From the NCBI GenBank assembly GCA_021414045.1, contig JAIOPF010000218.1, forward strand, positions 1-16,148: a stretch of 16,148 nt of DNA, read 5' to 3'. The position numbers and the translations under genes are program-made. The notes below the pieces were generated by a model. It had not been told where the DNA came from. It ran no database searches and was given only the letters and a program-made list of their open reading frames with translations. Each line of letters starts with the position of its first letter. Positions within the stretch are counted from its first letter, which is position 1. Source of the stretch: Deltaproteobacteria bacterium. Lineage in GTDB: Bacteria; UBA10199; DSSB01. Below, one piece after another: positions 8,196 through 15,585 of the stretch.

Positions 8196-9897
8196 AGCAG
8201 AGGTTCCCGTCCGCTTCGTAGCGAAGCGGAATCTTTTGGCGCGCGAAGGTGGCGTTGGCGCCCGCGAGTTCCCCCAGCTTTTTCTTCTGCAAAATCCAAC
8301 GGCGGATATTCAGGCCTAATCGTCCGTCGGCCGCGGCTTCGGTCAACACGACATAGGCCGCTTCGCGCTTCGATCCTTCTAGTCCCGGATCCAGTTGGGT
8401 GACGAGCAGGTCGAGATCCAGTCCCGCTTCGATGCCGGGAATGGTATTCGGCATCTTTGAGATCCCGCCGCCTCTTTCGTGGTAAGTCTTGAACAGCCTT
8501 CGCGAGGCATAGATCTCCGCGACGGCGTCGCGGGTTTCCCGAGTCTTCGGGAAAAACGGCAGCAAATTCCGCGATAATCCCTTCGGGGTCATGTCTTTCA
8601 CCCCGAGGTAATGCAGGGGAAATTGGCCCAGTAAAAGATCGGCGCTTCCGATCAGGCCGAGCTTGAAGCTGGTCTTGGTGGTCCACCAAGCGGCGCGGCC
8701 GCCGGTCTTGCCCGCCCATAAAAACTTTTGCATGGCGGTCTTGGAGCCTTTCGCCGCCTCGGCGTTTTCGACGACGGCGACGGCTTCGCGGGTCGCCATG
8801 GGGCGGCCCCACATGAATTTCCGATTGGCCAAGAAGAGAGCGAGGCTGTTTTGCAGGGTCGAGGAAGTGATCTCTCCCGCGAACTCCTTAACCGAACCGG
8901 GAAGGATTTTTCCGTCGTAACCGGTGACGAGCTTGAGGGCCTTCGTCGAACCCCAGTGAATCGCGCCGCCCGCCAACAAGGTGAGGGGCACCCGTACCAG
9001 CGACCGTTGCTTGAGCAGCCAACCCGCCGTGGAAAGTCGGCGCGTCAAAGCGACGCTGGGGATCAGGGCCAATAAGTCGATCGCCATCGAGGAGCCGCCG
9101 TGGTCGAACATGTCGCTGATCACGTACTCGGTCGAAGTGCGCTTGCCCTCGAGATAGGCCGAGAGGTCCTTGGCGCGCTTTTCAGTGGCGGGAAATTCCG
9201 AGGCCAGCTGGGCCAGCGCCCAAGCGGTGCCGAAGAGCTTGCGGTCGCGATTGAGTTCGGCCAGACGCAGGAGATCCGATGCCAGCAGGGATTGGTCGGT
9301 TTCGAGGAAGGCTTGCGACAGTTCCGCGATGGGGACTTTTTGCGAATCGCTGAACCGCCGCCAAATTTTTTGGACTTCGGGGCTGAAATTCGATTGCGCC
9401 GCCTGGATGGCTTTTTCCAAGCTTTTTCCACCGGAAAGGATGAGTTGGGCCTCGACGTCCTGGATGGCCGTATTCAGAGCTTCGAGATCCTCCGCGGAAT
9501 AGCCGTTGGTCTGGGCGGCGTCTTGTCCCAGGGCCTTCAGGATCAAGCACAATTGCCGCGAATGGAACATGGCCTCGTTCGTCTGGATCTGATCCAAGAC
9601 AGTCACGGCCAAGGCGTTGTCGTTTAATGGCTTCAGCTCTAGCTTGGCGGAGTCCAGGTGGCGACCGTTGTAGAGTCTCAGGCCGCGCCCGAGTTGGAGA
9701 CGTTTTTCGTCGACGCCCATGAGTTGGAGGGCGGTGGGCGGCGCTTGCAAAAATTGGGGGGAATCCGGGTTTCCGCTAGGCGCGGGAGGCGGCGCCGTCG
9801 GGCCGGATTTCGGCGCCGGAGGAGTTGGATTCGGGATCGTTTTGATGACAGGACTGCCCGTCGAGGAAGCAGGTCCCGTCCCTGGTGGTGCCCCCAT
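8143..9897 (-). CDS. Hypothetical protein with Pro-rich N-terminus
   Basis: 584 aa; I do not recognise the family. There is no signal peptide. Residues 1-57 are rich in Pro, Gly, Ser and Ala, like a disordered linker. A mostly helical, Leu/Ala/Glu-rich region follows (about 60-260), in part reminiscent of TPR-like helical hairpins (LRLAELNRDRKLFGTAWALAQLAS), but no regular repeat can be defined. Residues about 268-320 and 345-358 are more hydrophobic (MAIDLLALIPSVAL, VPLTLLAGGAI, LQNSLALFLAN) and could be amphipathic or membrane-associated. Two Cys occur near the end (Cys567 and Cys576). The start at 9897 has AAAGG about 11 nt upstream, a loose spacing; Met60 is a possible later start. Upstream on this strand is the terminator of the cysteine-repeat gene, so it is probably transcribed alone. 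The 3' end runs 53 bp into lgt on the other strand. I am confident that it is coding because of its length and composition, and propose no function. Confidence 0.8.
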   Translation of the reverse strand: MGAPPGTGPASSTGSPVIKTIPNPTPPAPKSGPTAPPPAPSGNPDSPQFLQAPPTALQLMGVDEKRLQLGRGLRLYNGRHLDSAKLELKPLNDNALAVTVLDQIQTNEAMFHSRQLCLILKALGQDAAQTNGYSAEDLEALNTAIQDVEAQLILSGGKSLEKAIQAAQSNFSPEVQKIWRRFSDSQKVPIAELSQAFLETDQSLLASDLLRLAELNRDRKLFGTAWALAQLASEFPATEKRAKDLSAYLEGKRTSTEYVISDMFDHGGSSMAIDLLALIPSVALTRRLSTAGWLLKQRSLVRVPLTLLAGGAIHWGSTKALKLVTGYDGKILPGSVKEFAGEITSSTLQNSLALFLANRKFMWGRPMATREAVAVVENAEAAKGSKTAMQKFLWAGKTGGRAAWWTTKTSFKLGLIGSADLLLGQFPLHYLGVKDMTPKGLSRNLLPFFPKTRETRDAVAEIYASRRLFKTYHERGGGISKMPNTIPGIEAGLDLDLLVTQLDPGLEGSKREAAYVVLTEAAADGRLGLNIRRWILQKKKLGELAGANATFARQKIPLRYEADGNLCFSDSTDYPCENPPAAKP

Positions 9898-9996
9898 GGG
9901 ATGGAATTCCTTTCAAGTTTGAATCGGCAAGGATCCCGCTTTGTTGCGGGGCATCGGATGACGTGCGGCGTCGTAGGGCAAGGGTAGTGCGAATGC

Positions 9997-10029
9997 AATA
10001 AAAAACCCCCCGGCCCTAAGGCCGGGGGG
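9997..10029 (-). terminator. Rho-independent terminator of the cysteine-repeat gene
   Basis: A perfect 10-bp stem, CCCCCCGGCC (10006-10015) with GGCCGGGGGG (10020-10029), has a 4-nt loop. On the minus strand it is followed by six T residues, an A and two T residues. It starts 24 nt past the stop at 10054. The plus-strand reading has a poorer T tract (CTTGGTTTT). It separates this gene from the 584-aa gene downstream. Confidence 0.92.
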
Positions 10030-10053
10030 CTTGGTTTTAGCGACTCCCCCCAA

Positions 10054-11995
10054 TTAACGAGTTTTTTTGCGTCGGAGGACGGGGAGTAGGCCTCCGAGTG
10101 CTAGTATTCCCATCCAGGCCGGGGTCGAGCTTTGTGCCGCGGAGGTTCCGAGGCTGCAGCCGCCCGCATCGGGCTCCAAGGGGCCGCTGGTGCTGGTTCC
10201 GCCGCCTTGCAGGACCGGCAAAGGAAAGCACTGAGAAGAGCAGGCGTCGTTATCCTTTAAATTGCCGTCGTCGCATTGCTCCCCGGTCTCGACGATCCCG
10301 TTCCCGCAGACGGGCGTGGCGGGAGGGGGGTTGGTGTCGGGATTTCCGCCGGGGCCCGGGTTCGGTGCTGCCGTTGCCGCAGCTGCCGAAGTGGGTGCAA
10401 TTGTTGGTGCAGGCGCTGCCGCTGATCGCGGTATCGCAGACCTCGACGCCCTGGCGGACGAAACCGTCGCCACAGGACGCCAATTGGCAGGAACCCGAAG
10501 GACCGCTCGGGCACGCGTCGCTGATTACGCTATTGCCGTCGTCGCAGCCTTCCACGCCTTGCTCGATGAAACCATCGCCGCATTTCGCGGGCTTGCAAGA
10601 ACCGGAGGGCCCGCTGGGACAGGCGTCGGTGACGTCGTTGTTACCGTCGTCGCAGGTTTCGGTGCCGCCCTGTTGGTTCCAGATGAAACCGTCGCCGCAG
10701 CGCGCCGGTTGGCAGTTGCAGCAGGCGTCGTTTTGATTGCCGTTGCTGTCGTCGCAACCTTCCGAGCCGCCGTCGGTGTTCCAGACGTAACCGTCGCCGC
10801 AAGACGCCGTATGGCAAGTGCCCGAAGGACCGCTGGGGCAGCTGTCGTTGGTGGTGGTGTTGCCGTCATCGCAGGTTTCGGCGCCACCGTCTTGGTTCCA
10901 GGTGAAGCCGTCGCCGCAACTGGCGGGATTGCAAGAACCGGAAGGGCCGCTGGGGCAGCTGTCGTTGATGTTGCTGTCGCCGTCATCGCAATTCTCGCCG
11001 AAGTTGGTGAGGCCGTTGCCGCAGAAAGCGATCTGGTCCTCATAGAAGGTTTCGCAGTTGAGCGCCGTCTGATTGCAGTTGGCGAGTCCGTTCGCTGGGT
11101 TGCTGCCCTTCGCCAGGGTGTAGCAAAACACCGCGCTGCGGCCTTCCCCGGGAGGAATGGTTCCCAAGTTGGCGGAGATAGTGCTGGCGAAATCCTGATT
11201 CGGGACACCGCCGGTGAGGTCTCCCACCTGTCCGCTTACCCCATCAAAATAGGCGACGCGAACGGTGTCGGTGTCCTCGAGGATTTGACAAGATCCGAAG
11301 GCTCCGGTGCAGGTCTCCAGTCGGTATTGGGCCAATTGTCCGCGAACCAGGCCCACGGCCACGGTGGTGTTGGTCGGGTCGAGCGGGGGAGCTTCTTGTT
11401 GGTAGACCATCGGGATGCCGGTGCTGTTGTCGAAGCCCACCTTGGCATCGGCGGATTTGAGGTCGACGTCGAAGTCGTTGGAAAGACCGATGCGAGCCGT
11501 CACCTGTCCGGTGCTGTTATTGACGACGCGGTATTCGACGACCACGAATTGGTCGCCGGGGGCGTCGGAGGTGTAAGTGACTTGCTGGACCGTGAGCCCG
11601 GTATCCGAACCCAAATAGGAGACGGGAGTCAGCGGAGCATCGTCCGCCAGCCCGATCTCGCCGGCCGCGTTACTGAAGGGAAGTACGGAGAGATCGAAGA
11701 GTTGGATCCCGCTTCCTCCCGTGAAATCCTGTTCGGCGTAACCGTTATCCACCCGCTTGGCGATACCGTCGTTGCTGTAGACGAACAGCGTGCCGATGGC
11801 CGATTGATCGACGTCCTTGAGGTTGAGGTAGTACGAGAGGTCGTTGCCGCCGTTGTTGACGGAACCTCCGGCATCGTCCGTGTAAAAACTGTTGGTGGCC
11901 TCTCCGGCAAAGGTGTGACGGATGTCCGCTGCTTTCGCGGCCGGAATTCCACTGGCTAAGGCCAGGCAGGAAAAAGCTAGTATGGTACGCTTCAT
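10054..11995 (-). CDS. Secreted Myxococcus-type cysteine-rich repeat protein, frameshifted
   Basis: The start at 11995 follows AGGAG 7 nt upstream. Residues 1-22 are a signal peptide ending AKA. A beta-rich domain of unknown family spans about 24-315. From Cys325 come DUF4215-like repeats (TIGR02232 type): CGDGF...ETCDDGN...DACPSGPSGSC, six clear units to about 538, plus an irregular one. The first frame then runs into a stop at 10250 with an Arg-rich nonsense tail. The next frame continues with GGNPDTNPPPATPVCGNG, a further full repeat (ETGEQCDDGN), and the tail GGCSLGTS...WMGILALGGLLPVLRRKKTR. Dropping one G from the four at 10351-10354 joins both parts into 646 aa. The tail (Cys motif, membrane helix, basic end) resembles MYXO-CTERM/JDVT-CTERM surface-sorting signals. 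The product is probably exposed on the cell surface, ligand unknown. Frameshift versus sequencing error is unresolved; error seems likelier because both sides remain family-like. Confidence 0.85.
10382..11023 (-). repeat. Degenerate tandem repeats encoding DUF4215-like units
   Basis: Six coding repeats of roughly 90-117 bp encode CGDGF-x-CDDGN-x-DACPSGPSGSC units at residues 325-538. Conserved DNA blocks recur, such as the reverse complement of PSGPSGSC and of CGDGF. The third unit has lost the PSGPSG block and reads DACCNCQPA. The sixth lacks the CDDGN core and reads VEVCDTAISG. Spacing follows protein repeats, not a spacer array. Confidence 0.8.
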
Positions 11996-12083
11996 GCGAA
12001 GTCTCCTCTTAAGCGTGGTTCAAAAATCGCCCCGAGCAAAAACTTGCGCATTGGATGGATGCGGATGGGATGGAAGACAGGAA

Positions 12084-12119
12084 GAATTCTCTTGTAACCT
12101 CGAGAATTCAAATTTGCAA
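12084..12119 (-). promoter_or_regulatory. Promoter of the cysteine-repeat gene with an 8-bp dyad
   Basis: On the minus strand, TTGCAA (12119 to 12114) is followed 17 nt later by TACAAG (12096 to 12091); each matches 4 of 6 consensus bases. A perfect inverted repeat, GAATTCTC (12084-12091) and GAGAATTC (12102-12109), has a 10-nt spacer that contains most of the -10, so a dimeric repressor could sit there. The leader to ATG 11995 would be about 90 nt and contains four CATCC 5-mers (plus-strand GGATG at 12053, 12057, 12063 and 12068). Confidence 0.45.
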
Positions 12120-12140
12120 AGTAAAATCAGAGAGATTGGG

Positions 12141-12173
12141 AAAAAAAAGAGCGGGCTCGGTTGAGCCCGCTCT
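12141..12173 (-). terminator. Rho-independent terminator of the hydroxylase gene
   Basis: A perfect 11-bp stem, AGAGCGGGCTC (12148-12158) with GAGCCCGCTCT (12163-12173), has a 4-nt loop. On the minus strand it is followed by a run of eight T residues. It lies 16 nt after the hydroxylase stop at 12189 and should isolate that gene from the cysteine-repeat gene downstream. Confidence 0.93.
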
Positions 12174-12188
12174 ACGGGTGTTGGGTAT

Positions 12189-12809
12189 TCAGATCTTTTT
12201 GGGACGGTACCAGGAACCGAAAATGTAGTCCCACATCGGCGTCGTCACTCCGAAGGTACCGTTGGGATCCTTGAAGTGATGTTGCAAGTGGTAGCGCTTG
12301 AGGTATTTGAGCGCCGAATTCTTCGGATGATACTGATGAGAACCGTAATGGGCCCATTCGTAAAGGATGTAGCCGATATAGACCCCGGCTTCGAGGAGCA
12401 TGGCCAGCGTGTAATCCCGGGTGATGGCCCAGAGGATCAAGAAAATGATGCTGGAGAAGACAATGCTCACGAAGGGAGGGGCAATGATAAGGTCTTTTGC
12501 TTCTGTGTCTCGGTGATGGGCCATGTGGAGCCCCGAGGCGAGAGTTTTCCAGGGTTCCTTAACTTGGACCAGATGAAAGACAAAGCGGTGCAGGAAGTAT
12601 TCGACGAGAGTCCAGGAAAACATCCCCGCGGCGAGAGACAAGGCTACCGTCGTCCAAGGTCGGGACTGCAGGTCGAGCGAAAAGCCCACCAGCAAAAGCA
12701 CGATGGGGCCAAAGAGCCAGGTGGGGCCCATCGGATGGGCGAAGCGAAATAATAACCTTTGCATCAGGGTGGTCGAGGGTTTTAATGAGGCTTCCATATC
12801 GGTAATCAT
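12189..12809 (-). CDS. Fatty acid hydroxylase superfamily membrane enzyme
   Basis: 206 aa from ATG 12809, which has AAGGA 8 nt upstream; a GTG at 12815 would be too close to that site. It is a di-iron integral membrane enzyme of the sterol desaturase/fatty acid hydroxylase superfamily. Four histidine clusters are in place: HRFVFH (74-79), HMAHH (95-99), HYGSH (154-158) and HLQHH (174-178). They are followed by GTFGVTTPMWDYIFGSW, which most resembles the fatty-acid 2-hydroxylase (FA2H/Scs7) end. Hydrophobic spans lie at about 31-46, 53-70, 112-130 and 134-150. The likely reaction is O2-dependent 2-hydroxylation of an acyl chain in a membrane lipid. Carotenoid hydroxylase or a sterol-type substrate is less likely but not excluded. 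It lacks the cytochrome b5 domain of the yeast enzyme. A TetR gene diverges from it across a shared operator candidate. Confidence 0.92.
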   Translation of the reverse strand: MITDMEASLKPSTTLMQRLLFRFAHPMGPTWLFGPIVLLLVGFSLDLQSRPWTTVALSLAAGMFSWTLVEYFLHRFVFHLVQVKEPWKTLASGLHMAHHRDTEAKDLIIAPPFVSIVFSSIIFLILWAITRDYTLAMLLEAGVYIGYILYEWAHYGSHQYHPKNSALKYLKRYHLQHHFKDPNGTFGVTTPMWDYIFGSWYRPKKI

Positions 12810-12824
12810 AGGCACCGTCCTTAA

Positions 12825-12840
12825 GTAACCAATCGGTTAC
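12825..12840. promoter_or_regulatory. TetR operator candidate
   Basis: GTAACCAATCGGTTAC is a perfect 6-bp inverted repeat with a 4-bp centre, and shorter repeats of this TAACC-N-GGTTA kind are typical of TetR-family operators. It lies between the divergent hydroxylase and TetR genes. It sits at the expected transcription start of the hydroxylase promoter, ending 2 bp upstream of that gene's ribosome site. Binding there would block the hydroxylase, and probably regulate tetR as well. Confidence 0.7.
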
Positions 12841-12844
12841 CATT

Positions 12845-12871
12845 GTTATAAGTTGCGAATTCTTTTGTCAA
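12845..12871 (-). promoter_or_regulatory. Promoter of the hydroxylase gene
   Basis: On the minus strand, a perfect -35 TTGACA (12871 to 12866) is followed 15 nt later by TATAAC (12850 to 12845), or 17 nt later by TAACAA (12848 to 12843). Either choice puts the start of transcription within the 12825-12840 palindrome. No equally good promoter is visible for the TetR gene on the other strand. Confidence 0.6.
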
Positions 12872-12886
12872 CAGGAGATTCTTTTC

Positions 12887-13579
12887 GTGGCCAAATCCAA
12901 GAAAAACGAGGGGAAGGGCAATCCCGCTAAGGATAGGGAATTACGAGTGAAACGCGATCCTGTGAAGACCCGCGAGACCATTTTGGCCTGCGCGACCAAG
13001 GCCTTCGCAAAGGCTGGGTTTCTCGGGACCAGTTTGAGCGAAATCCTGGACCGGGCGAAGGTCAACAAGCGGATGATCTACCATTATTTCAGCAGCAAGG
13101 AGGGGCTTTACCGGGCCGTGCATATCCAGCAATGGCAGGCCCTCGAGGCCTGGTTCGCGGTGCGCATCACCCAAAGTTCCCAGGGCGGGGCCTTTCAGTT
13201 GGACAACGAAAACTTGCTGAACGAGGCTCTGACCATCTTCCACGAGTTCATCGCCCACAACCAGATCTTCGTCCGTTTGATGATGTGGGACGGGTTAGAG
13301 GGGGGCGGGGTCTCCCGAAGCATCTGGAAGGATATTCGCGGTCCGATTTATTTTAGGATGGAGGCTCTTATCCAGGCCGCTCAGGCGGCTTCCCTCATGA
13401 CCAAGGAACTGAAGCCCGACCATCTGATCGTCACCTTCATGGGCGCCATCTCTTTTTATTTCGCCTACGCCAACAGCTTGGAAGACATTTTTCAGAAGCC
13501 GCCTTTGGGTACGGAGATGCTGCAAGAGCGCAAGGAGCAGGTGATGAAACTCTTCCACCTGGCCTTGAAGAAACCCTAG
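12887..13579 (+). CDS. TetR/AcrR-family transcriptional regulator
   Basis: 230 aa, starting at GTG 12887 with AGGAG (12873-12877) 9 nt upstream. The Lys/Arg-rich first 25 residues are a longer than usual arm before the DNA-binding domain. Residues about 28-75 are a standard TetR helix-turn-helix: TRETILACATKAFAKAGF, TSLSEILDRAKVNKRMIYHYF and SSKEGLYRAV. The C-terminal part (about 80-230) is helical and ligand-binding, with no recognisable ligand signature; the FxxHNQIFVRLMMWDGLEGG region resembles the C-terminal domains of several TetR proteins of lipid metabolism, but this is weak. It is divergent from the fatty acid hydroxylase gene, 77 bp away, with a perfect palindrome between, so local repression of the hydroxylase, relieved by a lipid or xenobiotic, is the simplest reading. 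It ends 16 bp from the convergent acyltransferase gene. Confidence 0.92.
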   Translation: MAKSKKNEGKGNPAKDRELRVKRDPVKTRETILACATKAFAKAGFLGTSLSEILDRAKVNKRMIYHYFSSKEGLYRAVHIQQWQALEAWFAVRITQSSQGGAFQLDNENLLNEALTIFHEFIAHNQIFVRLMMWDGLEGGGVSRSIWKDIRGPIYFRMEALIQAAQAASLMTKELKPDHLIVTFMGAISFYFAYANSLEDIFQKPPLGTEMLQERKEQVMKLFHLALKKP

Positions 13580-13595
13580 TTAGTTGCTCGGCGGT

Positions 13596-15234
13596 TTAAC
13601 GGGTACGCAAGCGTTCCGAAACCTCTTGCAAGAGCGCCTTCCACGATCCCTCTTCCGATTCTTGGCTCTGTAGGGACAGATAGAGCCGCAAAAATCGCTC
13701 CCACAAGTCGGGATCCAAGGAAAAAATTCGGTCCAATAAGATGAAGGGGCGTTCGTCTTCCTTGCTCTCGCGGAGCCGTTGGAGCGCGGCCTCGACTTCG
13801 GGACCCGCGATCCCCAGCTTTTCCAGCTCGATGGGCAGACGATTCATGAGAGTGCGATGCCAATCCGTCGCCTGTAGCAGCTTGCGATTGATTTCTTCCT
13901 GCAGCTCTTGAAGTTTTTCCGTATAGCGGCGTTCCGCCTCGTCTCCGGCCTCGGCCCCGTTGGGGGATTTCAAGCCGGCCACGAGATCGGTGGAAAGTTC
14001 CCAGAGGGGAAGGATGCGGAAATCCACTTGGGCTTCGCTCTGGGCCTTGAAGGTGCCCTTGGGGCCCGCGATGGCGCTGCCCATGATGCCCGTGACCAAC
14101 ACGTTCAGTTTTTTCTCCCCGCGTTCGCGCAAAGCGATCAGGGTGTCGAGGATCAAATTGGCCGTCCCAGGCTTCAGATGTCCCAATCTCTGGTCCCAGG
14201 TCTTTTTCGTGAAGGTCGTGTAATAACCTGCGTCCAAGCGTTCTCCGGAGGGCGAGCGCATGAAGTAGGCGCGGGTGCCCTGGGGATAGACGGCGATCTC
14301 GACGTCGCTGTTCACCAGGATTTCGGCGGCCTGCTGCATCGCGGCCCAACCTTTGCCCTTTTCGCGGTTGATGAAGATCATCCCGGCGTTTTCGATCACC
14401 TTACCCAAGCCAATCCACGAATAGATGATGGGGTTGTCGATGAAGTGGTCTTTGGCCGCGATGAAACGCGGGCGCAGGTGCCGTCCGTCGGATTTATGGA
14501 TGGAACCCAAGGCGAAGAAGTTCAGCGCGAAGTCGAGGTAGCTCTTGTGATTGAAGAGCAGCAGGGTTTTGCCCTCGAGTCTGGAAGATTTGCGCGACGC
14601 GAGATCCCCAGAGTCGCGCCAGTCCGTCGAAGGCGTCGCGCCCATACTCCGGTCCGACGCGCTTGAAGGCCATGATGGCCATGCGCGCCAGGGTACTCGT
14701 CGCCAAGGCGGATTCGACGACGGGCCAACGGGACTGCACCGGCGGCTTTCCGCCACGGTAATCGGTGTCCCGAAAATCGATCTCGCGCAGCCCCGAGACG
14801 GGGAAGGTCGGCGGCCACGGACTCATGCTTATATAGTAGAGGCGAAAAAAATCGTCGGGATGGGTGTTGGAATGGCAGCGGGCGATTTCCGCCAGCTTGA
14901 GCCGAATGCCGTCGCGGTAGCGAATGGTGACAATCGCGAGCAGGTTGTAAAAAACGATCAAGGAGGAGGCGATCAGGGTTTTCTGGCTCAGGGGAGATTC
15001 CTCGATCCAACGGTAGACGACGATGCACATCAGGATGACCGAGAGCAGGCGGTCGCGGAAGGGCCCCAAGAGATATTCCAGGCGTCCGATACGCACTAAA
15101 AAGGGATGGAAAGAGACCGGAAAGAATTTATTTTTCGGGGCCAAAACCGCGCGCAGGGGCCGGCTGAGCAGCCTTAAAAAGGGCGTTAGATAAAAGAATA
15201 AGGATATCAGCGCGATCCAGGACAGTAGGCCCAT
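13596..15234 (-). CDS. PlsC-type acyltransferase with membrane N-terminal extension, frameshifted
   Basis: The start is ATG 15234 with GAGG 5 nt upstream. As read, the first frame stops at 14494 and the next frame carries the rest. Deleting one C from the four at 14606-14609 joins them after Trp209 into 545 aa. The N-terminus has hydrophobic spans at about 1-24, 62-76 and 85-103, then a basic stretch. The acyltransferase domain starts near 218: NHKSYLD (His229 and Asp234, the HX4D catalytic pair), GMIFINREKGKG (about 285-296) and VYPQGTR (315-321, in place of the usual EGTR). These are the blocks of glycerophosphate acyltransferases that acylate lysophosphatidate or related lipids. The last 130 residues are Glu/Arg/Leu-rich and probably coiled. 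The extension of about 215 residues and the Gln in the PQGTR motif set it apart from ordinary PlsC. The substrate is uncertain. The break falls between the N-terminal region and the catalytic core, so a true frameshift would separate the two. Confidence 0.82.
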
Positions 15235-15276
15235 GGGAACCTCAGTCTAACCTATTGATATAGCGAAAGAATTCAC

Positions 15277-15305
15277 CTGTTAATCCATGCGGATCGGGGG
15301 GTCAA
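15277..15305 (-). promoter_or_regulatory. Possible promoter of the acyltransferase gene
   Basis: On the minus strand, TTGACC (15305 to 15300; 5 of 6 consensus) is followed 17 nt later by TAACAG (15282 to 15277; 3 of 6). The leader would be about 40 nt to ATG 15234. Another AT-rich patch nearer the gene (TATATC, 15257-15262) has no partner -35. Confidence 0.4.
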
Positions 15306-15332
15306 GCTCCATTCGGCGAGGCGCCTAAATGC

Positions 15333-15366
15333 AAAAAAAAGGCGTCGCGCGAACGCGGACGCCTTT
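15333..15366 (-). terminator. Terminator hairpin with no obvious upstream gene
   Basis: AAAGGCGTC (15338-15346) pairs perfectly with GACGCCTTT (15358-15366). One bulged G and a 3-bp inner stem close a GAAC loop. On the minus strand a run of eight T residues follows, as in a strong intrinsic terminator; on the plus strand only TTTCTCTTCTTC follows. No minus-strand gene is visible just upstream (15367-15585), so what it terminates is unclear. Confidence 0.7.
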
Positions 15367-15585
15367 CTCTTCTTCTATCTTTCTACGCGGGCCGCGATTT
15401 TGGGGTCGCGCCCTCAGGAATATTCTCGGTTTCTTTTGGCCAATGTTTCGCGGATTCCGAGTCCCGCGATCTTCACGCAACTAAAGCTCAAAGCCCCCGA
15501 TATTGTACACAGGTTGTGTCCTCTCTCGGGGAGGGGGTCGTTCCGTGCTTTTGGAATTTTAAGGTTTTTCTTATTGGAGGCTTTC
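15367..15585. other. Intergenic region upstream of the last gene
   Basis: About 220 nt without a supported gene. It includes a GC-rich imperfect hairpin around CGCGG (15450-15454)/CCGCG (15464-15468), and a short dyad ACACA-GGT-TGTGT (15507-15519). It ends in a good ribosome site for the gene at 15586. I found no convincing promoter on either strand and no known riboswitch or RNA-gene consensus. Confidence 0.4.

Noticed and set aside
9935..9950. Small CCCGC/GCGGG hairpin upstream of the 584-aa gene
   Set aside because: It is only 5 bp with no T tract; not a terminator, and there is no other evidence of function.
10382..11023. Regularly spaced repeats that could suggest a CRISPR array
   Set aside because: The units are coding, vary in length and sequence, and translate to DUF4215-like repeats with no unique spacers.
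10262..11959. 565-codon open frame on the plus strand
   Set aside because: It is antisense to the cysteine-repeat gene; its apparent Val/Ala repeats are mirror images of the coding repeats.
12015..12035. GGTTCAA resembling a tRNA T-arm
   Set aside because: No acceptor stem, anticodon arm or matching T-stem can be formed around it.
12053..12072. Four GGATG 5-mers
   Set aside because: They are too short and irregular to call a repeat element; noted only as part of the cysteine-repeat gene leader.
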